Assembly: GCA_026413225.1 (NCBI GenBank)
Contig: CM048555.1
Coordinates: 81,413,785-81,477,784 of the forward strand
Origin: Otis tarda
Taxonomy: Eukaryota > Chordata > Aves > Otidiformes > Otididae
DNA: 64,000 bases
Direction of reading: 5' to 3'
Position 1 is the first letter of the stretch. The number at the start of each line of letters is the position of its first letter. The notes below the pieces were generated by a model. The model ran no database searches. It was not told the DNA's origin and saw only the letters and a list, made by a program, of their open reading frames with translations. The position numbers and the translations under genes are program-made. This document shows, piece after piece, positions 26,001-38,168 of the stretch.

Positions 26001-27516
26001 TCCATCCCGACCTGGGCTCTCCAGCACCGGCAAGACTTGGGGGATCACCTTGGAGGTGTCACCTCGCGGGACTTGCGCAATGGTGGAGGCTGCTGGTGGG
26101 ATGCAAGATGGTGCTTTGTGTCACCTGGTCCCGAATCAAAGGGCACCATCGATTTGTAGCCAGGAGGGGGAAGAGGCTGGAAAACGAAGCTGGAATTTGC
26201 TGCTTCGTGGCCATATCGCGGTCTCTCGGCGTTTGCTGTCTCGGAGCAGACCTGGCACCCCCAATATTGTTCCCAAGGAGGTGCAAGAAACCTTCCAGGG
26301 AGAAACATCTCCCTCACCCCCAGCTCTGCGAGGGGGATTTGTGCCCTGAAGCGGAGAGTTTGGTAATCATTTAAAAAACATCTATTTACATCCCCGTGGT
26401 ACATCACGCCCAACGGTGGTTTGTACAGCGTCACACGCTACGGCCGTAGGGCTAATGAGAATGGGAAGATGTGTTTCTATAAAGTAAAGTTATAAAAGTT
26501 TTGTGCTGAAAAGTCGCCGCTTTTTGTCCATTGTAAGATATTCTGTAAAACTAAAGCAGGGTTTAAGTGATTTGATCCAAGCCCCATTAACTTCAGTTGA
26601 GGGCTTTAACGATAAACTGCCGAGGAGCCCAAGATTTTGCGGTTTGTCGTGAAAAATCCGGAGATGAAAATGTGGTTTGTGCTGCATTTCAGATCCTTGT
26701 CTGTGTTGTAGAAGAGCGCTAAGGTTTGAGGTGAAGCTTTCCTGGGAACGGATGTTTTTAAATAAGAATTTTCCCCGTTATTTTGAGTGCTGTGGGTGTG
26801 CTCGTTGCTGAAGCAGACAAGTGGGGAGATCCCTGTGGTCAGACTGGGATGCTCAGGTCCGTGGTGGTTTCTCGTAATGGTCCGTACCTCCTGTGGTCAC
26901 CTGCCCGGCGACAGCTCGTGAAACCGCCCTGTACCGCTGTTTTGGTAAAAGATGGTGGGAGCGCTCGCGGCAAACTAAGGGTGTGTCTTCTCCACGCTCC
27001 TTGAGCCTCAGGTCCACCTTGTAGGGCTTCCTCACCAGGAGATGGGACCCAGAGCCTCCGTGTGACGTACGGTGCAAATACTTATCGCTTTTCTCTTCGA
27101 TTTGCAAGGTTACACATGAAGAGGTTTCCCCGCCCTCAGCGTTACCTGGCATCTCCGCCTGCCTCGCTCCGCTCGGGAATGCTGGTAGGGCAAAATACTG
27201 GGATTTTCCCTCAATAGTCACCTTTTGCGCTGCGTCCGGTGGCTGGTGGAGGCCTTGTTTTGTATGGAAAGGGGATGTTTCAGATGTATTTTCAGATTTC
27301 TTTAGAAAGGAAGGAGAAAAAGAGTTTGATGGCTTTTGAAGGCTGCTTGTAAGGTTTTATGGTTTCGGTGCTTTGAACCTGTTTGGAGCTGGATGAACGC
27401 CGCTCCCGAGGCGGCGGATAACAGCCACTGCACCGTGTCACTTTGGGGTTTTTTCTCCTTGGATTTAAGGTCCTGGGCGAATGGCTGTGACAGAACGTGG
27501 TTGATCTAGTTGAACG

Positions 27517-27616
27517 CAACCTGATGTGGTTGGAGATGTCCCTGCTCCTTGCAGGGGGTTGGACTGGGTGGGCTTTGAAGGTCCCTTCCAACCCAAACCA
27601 TTCCGTGATTCTGTGG
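27517..27616 (+). mobile_element. CR1 LINE 3' end, well preserved
   Basis: CAACCTGATGTGGTTGGAGA, then TGTCCCTGCTCCTTGCAGGG, TTGGACTGGGTGGGCTTTGA, TCCCTTCCAACCCAAACCAT and TCCGTGATTCTGTG. It is a short 5'-truncated copy of the same subfamily as those at 28.1, 37.2, 54.4 and 56.0 kb. Confidence 0.97.
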
Positions 27617-28050
27617 CCCTGGTGCTGTCCCCTGACCACTCTCCAGTCCATCCCCGTCCTTTTCACACCACCATCTCCAAAACTGGATGCATGACATCAA
27701 CTGAGGAGGATGCACGAACGCATCTCATGGGCTGACCACTCCCTTGTAGTTTGTGGGTCGTTATAGTCATTAGAGAGACCCTTCCTGCGCTGCTGGAACC
27801 ACGTGGGGTTTTGCCCAGGTGGGAAGTGCCCGTCGATGGGATGCAGAGCTCTGCTCCTAGCGCGTCCCTCCTGGCAAGTCCTTTTGGTGCCACTGGATAT
27901 TTATTTCCCGCAGGCTGGAGGTGGGTGCAGGCTGGGTACGTATGTGACCTCCCTCCTGGTGTCCTTCACCTGTTCCTCTCTGGCATCTCACAAATGTGCT
28001 TTTCTCCTTCCTCGCACACAGGGAAGATTTTTTGGTCCCATTTTGGGTAA
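27617..28050. other. Unique sequence between two CR1 copies
   Basis: No exon, repeat family or motif cluster recognised. Confidence 0.4.
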
Positions 28051-28298
28051 CGGTTTCAAAATAGAGGGAGGCAGATTCAGATTAGATATTAGAAAAAATT
28101 TTTTACGCTGAGGGTGGTGGAGCACTGTCCCATGTTGCCCAGAGAGGCAGTGGATGCCCCATCCCTGGAAACATTCCAGGCCAGGTTGGCCGGGGCTCTG
28201 AGCAACCTGATGTGGTTGGAGATGTCCCTGCTCCTTGCAGGGTGTTGGACTGGGTGGGCTTTGAAGGCCCACCCAAACCATCCTGTGATTCTATGATT
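28051..28298 (+). mobile_element. CR1 LINE 3' end, well preserved
   Basis: Begins at GGTTTCAAAATAGAGGGAGG, continues through GAGGGTGGTGGAGCACTGTC, CATCCCTGGAAACATTCCAG and GTTGGACTGGGTGGGC, and ends TGTGATTCTATGATT. 5'-truncated in the 3' UTR region. Confidence 0.97.
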
Positions 28299-28599
28299 AA
28301 AGTGATAAAAGAAGATCACGTGGGGCGCATCCCCGCCTTTGCTATTTGTGGTTCTCAACAGCCAAGCAGGACCAAGCGCGCGCTTCTCTTTTCCAAGTTC
28401 AAAATGACGTGCCTTTGGTTCTCCTGCTGGGTTTGGCCCATCTTGCTTCCAGTTTGTTTGACGCCTCTCTCTTCCCCCATCCCTCTGTCCTCGCTTTCCC
28501 GCTCCGTCCCCCGCGATAACGCTCCGCTCGAGCCTCTCCGAGCTGCCGCCGCTGCTCTTCTGAGCCCCCCGGGAGAGAAATAAATTGTGCAGAAACAAA

Positions 28600-28860
28600 T
28601 TCCCTGCCTATGAATTCCCCTTGGAAACCCGCCTGCCTGCTTTATAATTAATGCTGCTATTGTTCTCCGCTTTTTGTATATTTAGATGGCCTTTTTGTTT
28701 AAAGTTGATTACTGGCTGCTCCTTTGAGTGTCTCTCCGGGGAGGGAAATGGATGATATTTCAACAGCGGATCAGCCGCAATATGGACTAAATAAACAGAC
28801 TCGCTAAAAACGGCATAAAGGCCCCTTTGTCCTGTCGGGTGGCGAAACGGGGGAAGAAAA
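28600..28860. promoter_or_regulatory. Candidate conserved non-coding element with TAATTA, SOX and FOX motifs
   Basis: TAATTA at 28645-28650, the SOX-type ATTGTT at 28659-28664, AGATGGCC at about 28684, and the forkhead-type TAAATAAACA at about 28788-28797. Non-repetitive and AT-balanced between GC-rich flanks. Conservation is inferred, not shown. Confidence 0.35.
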
Positions 28861-29199
28861 AAAATCTCCCAGAAGGATGCTGGCGAGCGTAACTTATCTG
28901 TGAGATCTCCTATTGCTGTGATTGTACCGGAAAGTGTCCTAAATTAAACACTTCCACCCTTCAGCGGTCACCTAAAATGTCACCTCAGCGTTAAAGGCTT
29001 CGCAGACGGTGTCGTTGGGGTATTCCCCGCAGCGGCCCAGCCTGTGCTGGGCGAGGTCTCCCGCGTTGGGCACCGTGCGAGGGCTTCTGTCGAGGATCGC
29101 AATAATGGCTTGCACGTGGCTATCGGTTAAAGGACAGCTTTCCCTCCTCGCAAAATTGATCTTGGCTTTGGGTTTAGCCGGCTCCGGCCCCGGCTGCGA

Positions 29200-29285
29200 G
29201 TTTGTTCAGTTATCTAATTTTAATGATCAAGTTTCCATTTCTTCTGTGAAAGTAATTTATATTTCAGAGGCTTTGCAGAGGGAGA
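29200..29285. promoter_or_regulatory. Short AT-rich candidate element
   Basis: GTTATCTAATTTTAATGATC and GAAAGTAATTTATATTTCAG: several TAAT cores in 85 bp of unique sequence. Confidence 0.25.
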
Positions 29286-29764
29286 GGAAAGAGGGAATGT
29301 GCGAACAGCCAGTGATGCGGGGGAACGTCTGAGCGGCCTTCGGTCCTCCTGGATCTGCCCCTGATACGAGATGGCTAGAAAATTAATTCAGATCCTGATT
29401 TTTTGGAAGAGTCTGGGGGATCATCGGTGTTTTAACCCCCAGGTGATGTGGACCGCACAGAGCATATCTGCGTCAACTTGAGTCACGGGGTTGGTTTGCA
29501 GCGTAGGTGCCCTGCAAACTCCCCAAGGTCAATAGGAAGCTCCACCAGCATGGAGCTGGTTATACTTTAATTTCTCCTTGACCTCTTTGTTTGAGTGGAA
29601 ATGCATCATGGAGCTATTACGTGGAGGTGGTGACCTGGGTTCAGCCCTGCCGTTGGCTCCCGATGCGAGTAATGTGCTCGGATAAATGTGATGGTGTCAG
29701 ATGGTGACACTTCCATCGGGGAGGCTCTTTGAAGCTTATCAACCTGAAGGACTGGGCCTGCTGA

Positions 29765-30090
29765 GGAGCAATCTCAATTTATTATTCATGGCCAGGTAAA
29801 ACAATACCGTGAATGACTGCAGAAGTCTTGCATCCGGTCGGACGCACGATTCTGCGCTGCCGCTTTTCGGAACTGAAGTTCAACGCTGGGTTAATTGCCT
29901 TTGGTCTGTAGTTATCTCTGGAACATCCTATCAATGTTATATGGTCAATAAATAAACTCGGAAGAAAATTTAAGACATCTGTAGTGACAAAAATATTGGA
30001 TATGAAATCATAGCAAAATCTGCTTGGCAAAAGAACGCCGTTAAAGCAAGATTGGTTTTCATAAACGACTTCACGGCGTGTTTTGAAACG
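29765..30090. promoter_or_regulatory. Candidate conserved non-coding element
   Basis: Contains CTCAATTTATTATTCATGGC, CTATCAATGTTATATGGTCA and ATAAATAAACTCGG. It lies in repeat-free sequence and is clearly AT-richer than its flanks. Confidence 0.28.
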
Positions 30091-33000
30091 CTTGGTTAGA
30101 CCGTGCAGAAGGAACGCGGCCGAGTGAGTCAAGCTGAGGAGGGAACCGTTGATCGGAGCTGCAGTAAAGCATCCCAGGACACCTCAGGGTGCCTTGGCCT
30201 GGCACAAGTTGAATTTAATGGCAAAGCAGCCATAAAAACCAGGAGCTGAGCTCCTGCCGCCAGCCCCAACGTAGCTTCATGAGGTTCAAACCTTCTCCTC
30301 CACCAGGCCACGGATTAAGGGCGGGCTGCTGCTCTTGTTTTCCACCTTTATGCTTCTCACCAGGCTTCTTGGACCTGAAGGATTTTAATTTGAGGGCAAA
30401 AGCCCCATCTTCACCTCCTCTCTAACCGAGTTACCGACTCCCTTTACTTAACGGCGCGTGGAATTGCCGCTAACAAGTTGTGATGCGGAGAGGGAGCTTT
30501 GAGTTGTTATGTGGAGCAGAAGGAGAAAGTGTCGTAGACACTTGGGGGGTCTAGGGTAGCTGAGGCCCTGCAGAACCAGGATGAGTCGTGATGCTTTCCT
30601 TGGTGGTGAGAGGATGAACGAGCTGAAAACCAGTGGGGGAAAAAAAAATGAGGCTAGAAAAATCCGTTCAGTCCTGCTTTTTATTTTGTCCCATCGAGTG
30701 AGAGCAAGGTAATGAAGTTAAAGACTCTTAAACTGAAAGGGATGGGAGCTTGAATCCTGACAAAATTCTCTGGTTGTTTTTTTTTTTTTAATAAATAGCA
30801 ATTTGCTGCCACAGTAAATCAAAGCTGATGTGGCTGAATTTAAAACGCAGACTGCCGAACTCTTCCAAAGGCGAGCTCGGAAAGGAGCGGACGAGGGAAA
30901 CGGAGGCTCCGGCGGGAGCGCAAAGTGCGCTTTCCTCCCAGGTGCTGTGGTTTTCCGTTCCTTTCTCTGTAAAGAATCCAACGTTCGCAGGATTCAGCTC
31001 AGAAGTTTGAAAACTGTCGTCGTCTCTCCGTGTTAACGTGTGTGCTTTGTGCTGGGTAAAAATATCTTGAATTTTCAGAGGTCTCCGGGCACGCGATAGC
31101 AGCGCTGCACGTATGAGGCTCCTTCGCCGTTGGGATGCTGTCCCTCGTCCCCTCCGCGTAACTCCCGTCGACGGCGATACCCGGTATTTCCAAGATGCTG
31201 GCAGAACAATTAATAAATTGCATTGAGTGGAATTGCACGAGCCCTGCAACAGAAAAAGTGATTCCTTGCGGCCCTGCCAGCCGCCCTCCCCGGTCCCTCT
31301 CGCGGCCGGAACCTCGGAGGAACGCTCGCGTTACGGTTCGCGCCACGGCGAGGTCAGGTCCAGCGCTGAAATAGGGTTGGGTACCAAAAGTAATCTTGGA
31401 ATAATGTTAGTCTGAGTGAACCCTGATAAAAATCAAGGAAACTCAGAGCTCAGACCTCTCCCGGCCTGAAACCGTACCAGCTCGCCTTGAGAGGCTTGAG
31501 AATGATTAAGGTTAAATGATATTTAAAAAAAAAAATTTAGGAAGATTAAGGATGGATTCAGGCCCTACACCTCAGGAAATGTGTTGAATCGTTAACAAAG
31601 AACATCTCTGTGCCTCCGTTGTCCCTGGATGCTGATTATTTTACCCTATCTCCTTTATTAAGCTCTGAAATTTTGGATGGGTGCAGGGTCGATGAAGCTG
31701 CCTGTGGATGAACCTCGCGGTGGCCGTGCAGAGGCCGTGGTGGACATGGCTGTTGTCTCAATCACTGTGCAGGTTCAGTAGCTCAGTGTTTGCCCTCCTC
31801 CATCTCCGTCTCTGCTTTCTGTCCCCTTCTGTCGGGAATTCACCTTTGCATTTGGTATTGCTTGGTGGGAGAGATCCAGGTCGCACCAGTTTGCTCTTCT
31901 CCGGTGTTGGGAAGGTATTGAATCATCTGAGAAGAAAGATGATAGAGTTTGGTTACAGTCCTGGAGGAGGTGATGGTTGAACTTGGGGTGCTTAGATTGT
32001 CTTAACACACGGGACAACCCCTCTGGGACAAGGGGAGCCTTGTTATTTCATACGCTCAGATGCCCTTTCCTGGAGAAACAGCCCTCTGTTCAGAGAGGGG
32101 AGCGGAAGAGCTGGATTTGTCCACATCTAGACTCAGCTGAAGAAATGCAGGTGTGACAGATTATTCCTGGGTCAGCCTTGCAATAATAAACACGGTGAAT
32201 CCCAGGCGAGCCGTAAGCGCAGAGGAGGATGCTCAAAGGAACAAGTTGTCCTCGGCTTGGCACACCAGCTGAGGTCGTGGTAGGTGCTTTCCAGACAGGT
32301 GTGGTGGGCTTGTGTAGCTGGTGATGGGCTTCCTTCACAATGGCATTTTAATGATAGATCTTCAAGATTCGGATGGAAATACCATTTTTTTCCCCCCACA
32401 ACTTTAAACACTGCAGGCTCAGGACAGGTCAGGACGATGCTTTTGATGAATTTGGTAGCGACTCAAGGCACAACTGCTTTTCTGAGGTGTTCCTGCCGTG
32501 TCTCTGAGCATAGCGAAGGATTTCTGGAGGCCGAGGCGAGCGCTTGGAAGGTATTTCCACAGAAAATTGCAAAACTAAATCAACTCTGCATGCTGGTAGC
32601 TCTGTTATGATGAAATGCATTGAACCAAAAAGTTCAGCATTCTTGGAGGCTTTTCTTGTGGTCAATGCCAGAGATTTCTGATTAATAAGGAAAACAGGAC
32701 GGCTTCCTCCCTCTGAGGTGCTGTGATTAAAAAAATGAAGCAGTAGTGATGAGGAAAAGCCCAGAGCCAGAGGGCATAATGGTAGCAAAAGAACAGAGAA
32801 TTGAAAAAAAAAAGTGAATATAAAAAAATATAGCGGGGGGGAAGTGGTTTCAAAAGGCAGTGGGAGCCTTCTTGGAGGAGGTAGGTTGGATGCCCTCTTG
32901 AAGTTGCACAGATGATTTGCTGAGCATCTTTTCCAACCCTGATAAATAGCTGAAACGGGGGAAACATCGCTGTCCTGGGAGGGGCATCGTTAGGAAGGCT

Positions 33001-33679
33001 GGTTTCATCAGCTTGCTCTTGTTGGGATTCTCTAGTGTCTGATAGAGCTGAGCTTTTCTGTTGTGTGGTCTTGTCTGTGACCATCTGCTTTGAGTCAACC
33101 TGGAGGGTGATTGCCCCAAGGAGTTGTGGAGTCTCTGTCTCTGCAGATACCTAAACCCAAACTGGTGATGTCCTGAGCAAACAGCTCCAGCTGCCTTGAG
33201 CAGGGACAAAATGATCTTCAGGGGTCCCTGGAGCCCTGGATACTCTGTGTTTACGACCGTGAGGTCTCTACCTGTGAGTTTGTTTTTGTGATTGACCCTT
33301 AAAAGTATTAAATTGGATGAAGAATAACCTCCTAAGCCTCATTTTCTTGCGGAACCCATCCGTAAAGGAAGGAGTCGGTAAGGTAGGAGAGAAAAGCGGA
33401 ATGGTTTCTTCAAAGCATCCACATTTTGTGTTGTCAGCAGGAGAGTGAATCGTGGGGTCGTCACCGGCCGGGGTCGAGGGACGAGGGGAAGAGCCCGGGG
33501 ATGCGCAAGCCGCCGACGCATCAGGCCCTGAGTCATGGAGGGGTTTTGTTGACTTGAGCAAGACCAGAGTTGTAGCCAAAGGCGTTTTGATGTTGCGCAG
33601 ACATTCACGTAAGGATATCAATGTTTTCTGACTGTCCGGTGTCCCTGCCAGCTAAATCCGATCGCCCCCCGCTCCAGTG

Positions 33680-34080
33680 CTTTTTCTCTTTGTAAATGCA
33701 GTTCGATAATGAAATAGAAACACATGGGGTTTTTTCCCAAATGCCACGTTAATTTAAAAAAGGCCTTTTTCATTAGACGTTATATACACACGGGCTACAG
33801 ATTACAAACGCAGAAAATTAAATTGTAAACTCCACGGCGAGGCCTTGGGGGGGAGTAACGAGAGACGCGCGCCCTCCCCTCTCCTCTCCCTGCCTCCGCG
33901 AGGACGCGCGCGTGGAAGCGGGCTGGGGAGGGCTCCCTCCCTTCAGACTCCGTAACCCGCAAAGCTTGGGGCAGATCCTTATCGGCTTAAATTATCCTCA
34001 TAACTCCAGGCTCGCTCCGTTTCCCGGAGTGAAATTACTTTTGTGCATGGATTTGAGATTAATTAGGGATTTTACCTCTT
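33680..34080. promoter_or_regulatory. Pair of AT-rich islands around a CpG-rich core
   Basis: 33700-33830 has CCACGTTAATTTAAAAAAGG, TTTTCATTAGACG and GAAAATTAAATTGTAAAC. 33840-33930 is CpG-rich (GAGACGCGCGCCC). 33985-34075 has TTAAATTATCCTCATAACTC and GAGATTAATTAGGGATT. No repeat similarity. Confidence 0.25.
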
Positions 34081-34560
34081 TTTTTTTTTCTTTGCTGCTG
34101 TTGTTTCCAAGTACGTTATTACAAAAAAAAAAAAAAAAATCAGATTCATCCCGTTTCTGATCCTAGATCTTAATTAATATTAATTATTGCAGTAAGTCTG
34201 TCTCCACTGGATCCTGTCCGTGGCTGAAGTCCATGACTGCGGCTGTGGCAGCAGGTCCAGGTAGGGCAGCATCCTTCTCTCTGAAGCCGGCGGGGAGCTG
34301 CGTGCGGTTCCTCTCCCGTTACATGTGGAGTGCACGCACTCTGTACTCCGCCCTTGTCCTTTTTTTTTTTTTTTTTAAATTCTTCTGCTGAAATCACTCC
34401 ATGGCCTTCACTCCGTGATTTTTCCTCGCGGTTATAGCTTCTTACGCTGTCTCTCCATCCTGAACCTTTATTTTTTCGTTTTTGTGATGCCCCTTGGCGA
34501 GAAGGATGCTGAATTACCGGTATAGTTTGCCTGGGATATATAGAATATGAAATAATAATG

Positions 34561-34610
34561 GAATGGTTTGGGTTGGAAGGGCCTTTAAAGGTCATCTAGT
34601 CCAACCCCCA
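34561..34610 (-). mobile_element. CR1 3' tail, antisense
   Basis: GAATGGTTTGGGTTGGAAGG, then GCCTTTAAAGGTCATCTAGT and CCAACCCCCA: the reverse complement of the CR1 terminus. Confidence 0.93.
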
Positions 34611-34732
34611 AATATAATTTTATATATAAAATTATATTATAATATAGAATAGGTAATGACACATAATTATATTATATTATGTTTAATTTACTGTAATGAT
34701 ATATAGTATACAATATAATCTTATATCCAGTC
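34611..34732. repeat. AT-rich low-complexity tract
   Basis: About 120 bp of TATATA/ATTATATTATA-type sequence with self-complementary segments (TTTTATATATAAAA), abutting the CR1 remnant. Confidence 0.9.
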
Positions 34733-37186
34733 TAATCCCTTCCAAAGCGAAACGTGACCCAGGCAATCGTGTTGCCTGCGCGTTCTACCCGCGCGTTTCC
34801 CCCTCCGCTCCTCCCGGCGCCTTCTGAACCCGGCGCAAGAGTTCGCTGAAATTCCACGCGGGGTGGAGGGTTATTAAATTACGACAAGTTTCGTGGCAAT
34901 AAGATAAGAAGGGAAGTGCAGCAAGCGTTCTCCCTGGAGAGGGGCCGCGCCGAGAGCCCGCGCTTCGTTACACCCAGAGAATCCGTCGGGACGGGGCTTT
35001 ATAGATGGGATACGGTTCAAGCAGGGTTGGCCCATCCTTGTATCGAGGTTGGTCAGTCACAAGACATAAATTTATATAAAGCCACGCTTGCTTAAGTTGG
35101 TGCTCGCCGAAACGCTTATGTAGGACTTAGGATGCGATCTTTTTTACGGGCCCCTGGCTGACTCTGCAGATGACTTGACCCTTAAGTCCCGCGTGGTCCA
35201 ATTATTTTTTTTTTTCCAAAGGAGCTGCTGGTGTACAGCATCTCTGAACCCATTTCTGGGTTTATTTGCTCATCTTTATTCCCAGGGACGTTTCAGAGCT
35301 TAGCTTGCCCACAACAGCATCATCCCTACGCGCGGTAACGACTGCGCTGCAATATTTCTCGCGGCTTCGCTCTACTCCGCAACTCCATCGCAGCCGCTTC
35401 GCCCACGCCCTGTCCTTACCCCTGAAGGGTTTTGCAGTGGGAGCGCAGATACCTCCACAAAGTCTGGATAAAATGATTTTGGTTTTATTTTTTTCCCCGT
35501 TTAGTTATTTTCTGTATCCCTCCAGGGTGAGAACGCTGTGTTGCCCTGCGCCGAGCAGCTGTGACCGCGAGGTCGCTTCAGGTGAGGAGGAGAAGGAGAA
35601 CTTCTCCTGGAGCCCTTCTTCTGAGCTCCATCCCAGGGGCAGGATGAACCCACGGCACAATATTTAACATAGCTCACATCCGCGGTGCGAGAGGAGGAGA
35701 ATACGGAATGCCAGAGGTTCTCCGGCTGCTAGGAGCAGCTTTGTTTTCCCTCTCGCACATCACGACGTCTTTTCCCTTCTGCTTTAGGCATTAGATGAAG
35801 CCTTCGACAGGCAGATGATTAATAACACATATGATTTCCATCTCCGCTGGCGTTTCTTTCTAAACCTTCTCCATCTACAAGGATTATTATTTTTTTTTCT
35901 TTTCCTTCCTACTAAACTCAGTAGTCCTGTAGATCAGTCGGACAATCGACTCTTTTACAAAATCTGCTTGCTTTCGAGTGGAGCCGGGGTTGTCTGGAGG
36001 GTTGGGTGAGGGTGGCGGTGGGCAGAGGTCTTCCTCGTCTATCGGTGGAGCACGGCGATACGCGGGAGGTCACGGACCCGCAGACTAAATAAGTGATGAG
36101 ACGTCATGAAAAATTTGTATCTGAGCACAAGGCAACTTCGGCACATGCCATGAGCTTGCTTGGCTTTTATTTATTTTTAATTTTTTTTCTTTCTTTTTTG
36201 AATTCACTGTCTTAATTTATTTATGCTTCTGGCTCGGGAGACCGGGGGTTTTCTGGGCCGTTCAGAAAACAAGGCCTTTTTAGAGAAAAGAGTATCAGGC
36301 ATGGCCGGTGGTGCAGAGAGGAGAATCTCGAGGTGAGAGGAAGAAAGGTGGGAGAAGGCATTAAGGCAGGAATGAAAACTGAGGCTCGGAGAGGCTCATT
36401 AGCAGCAGCACAGAAATAACAATTTCTTTGCAGAGTTTTGCCGTGGCGGGACGGATTCGGGGGCGCAAGAAGCGCTCTGCACCCAACTTCTCTTCTCCTG
36501 GCGTTGTACGTCGGGTTGTACGTTGGCTCTGCCGCAGGTGAGGGTGAGTCGTGTTGGAGATGGATCCCGCTCTCCGCGTGCGATTTACGGAGAACTCTGC
36601 GGGGAGAGAGGGCGACGGCAGGCGCCGGGCTGGTTCTCCGCACCGACGCAGTTCACCAAAGGGTGAGAGCAATCCTGCTGAGTGGAAACTGTAGTGTCGC
36701 CGGCAATTGGAAATGAAACCCCGCACGCGATTGCCTCTGGGGATGAACGAGTAATTCTATCCCGTACGGATCGAGAGATGGGAAGAGGTTGGGTGGAGAG
36801 ACAGCCAGCCAGCCTCTTCCTTCTGACTGTACATTTTCAGGTTGAGAGGCCTCTCTGCCTTCTCTGTCGCAACGTGCTTCCATCCCGTTCTTTCCTTCTG
36901 TCCAAATTTATTGATATTCACAAATTGCCCTTGGTAGGGTCACTCAGGCATCCGCTGGCTTTGGTGAACGCCCCGCTGGTGATTTATTTCCTTCCCATAA
37001 TAACGCTGTCGGCATTCCTTCCCTTTCCTTCCCCAGCCCCCTTTTCCAGTCACCGCTCGGTGCTTTACCTGCGTGGTACCTTCTGCCGTGGGTACAACCG
37101 GTGTGGCTGCAGGTGGAAGTTTCTCCTGGAAATAACCATCTCCTGGAGGATTGGCTGGAGGATAGCCTGAGGACATCAACTGATGA
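34733..37186. other. Unique intronic sequence
   Basis: No exon recognised. 34780-34990 is CpG-rich. 35050-35095 has GACATAAATTTATATAAAGC. T-rich runs lie at about 35202-35215 and 36170-36200. Confidence 0.35.
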
Positions 37187-37296
37187 GGCTCTGAGCAACC
37201 TGATCTGGTTGGAGATGTCCCTGCTCCTGGCAGGGGGGTTGGACTGGATGACCTTTGAAGGTCCCTTCCAACCCAAACCATTCTATGATTCTATGA
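37187..37296 (+). mobile_element. CR1 LINE 3' end, well preserved
   Basis: CTCTGAGCAACCTGATCTGG, TTGGAGATGTCCCTGCTCCT, GGACTGGATGACCTTTGAAG and a complete ACCATTCTATGATTCTATGA terminus. Confidence 0.97.
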
Positions 37297-37726
37297 ACTT
37301 GGTCTGCTGGGGACAGCACACAAACCCAGTTAAATTATTTTCGTATTGATCAGACCTTCTCTGCCTAAGTACCCAGCTGCAGAATTTCTTTCCCTCTGGA
37401 CCCAAAGGTTTGTGATTCTCAGGAAGTATTAAAATACTGTGTCCACGCACAACGTGAGCCTTCGCTGGCAAACCTCGGGATCTGGCAGTGGGAAACCTTG
37501 TGCCGGTATTTGCTCGGGAAACAAGCTGCCTCGCTGCCATCACCCTCTTCATGGTGCCTCGGACATGTCTGTCCTTGGAATGATGTATGGCTCTTGCAAA
37601 GTTCTTCCTGTTGGGGAAGAAGTAGAGATTTTCAGTCTTAATTTTTGGGGAAGAAAAGTCTTTTAAATCCCTGATATAAATGATTATGAGATACATGACA
37701 TGTATACATGAGATACATCACATGGG
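37297..37726. other. Unique sequence between two CR1 copies
   Basis: Nothing recognised beyond a short ATGAGATACATGACATGTAT/ATGAGATACATCACATG near-duplication at 37685-37725. Confidence 0.35.
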
Positions 37727-38168
37727 TCCGGGCAATCCCAGGCAGAAATCCAGGCTGGGCAGAGAATGGATGGAGAGCAGCCCTGAGGAGAAGGACTTGG
37801 GGGTGCTGGTGGGTGAGAAGCTCAACATGAGCCGGCAATGTGCGCTCATAGCCCAGAAAGCCAACGGCATCCTGGGCTGCATCCCCGGCAGCAGGTCGAG
37901 GGAGGGGATTCTGCCCCTCTGCTCCGCTCTGGTGAGACCCCCCTGCAGCGCTGCGTCCAGCTCTGGAGCCCCCAACATCGGAAGGACGTGGAGCTGTTGG
38001 AGAGGGTCCAGAGGAGGCCACGCAGATGCTGAGAGGGCTGGAGCAGCTCTGCTGTGAGGCCAGGCTGAGAGAGCTGGGGCTGTTCAGCCTGGAGAAGAGG
38101 AGGCTCTGGGGAGAGCTGAGAGCGGCTCCCAGTGCCCAAAGGGGGCTTGAATGGAGGACAAAGCATCT
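37727..38168 (+). mobile_element. CR1 fragment covering the end of ORF2, 3'-truncated
   Basis: GGCAATCCCAGGCAGAAATC through AGAATGGATGGAGAGCAGCC, GAAGCTCAACATGAGCCGGC, GATTCTGCCCCTCTGCTCCG and GGAGAAGAGGAGGCTCTGGG. Translation gives CR1 reverse-transcriptase C-terminal peptides (EEKDLGVLVGEKLNMS, then after a frame change LRELGLFSLEKRRL). The ORF is frameshifted and the usual 3' end is missing, so it is inactive. Confidence 0.95.

Larger units (their letters stand above)
24843..27516. other. Unique intronic sequence with a CpG-rich patch
   Basis: No exon recognised. 25540-26000 is strongly GC/CpG-rich; 26380-26700 is an AT-rich island with TAATCATTTAAAAAACATC, GTTATAAAAG and CCCCATTAACTTCAG. 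Confidence 0.35.
28299..34560. other. Unique intronic sequence with several AT-rich islands
   Basis: No exon or transposon recognised. It includes candidate elements at 28600-28860, 29200-29285, 29765-30090 and 33680-33850 and homopolymer runs at 34078-34090 (T), about 34122-34139 (A) and 34359-34377 (T). This is the richest part of the window in homeodomain-type cores. Confidence 0.35.
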
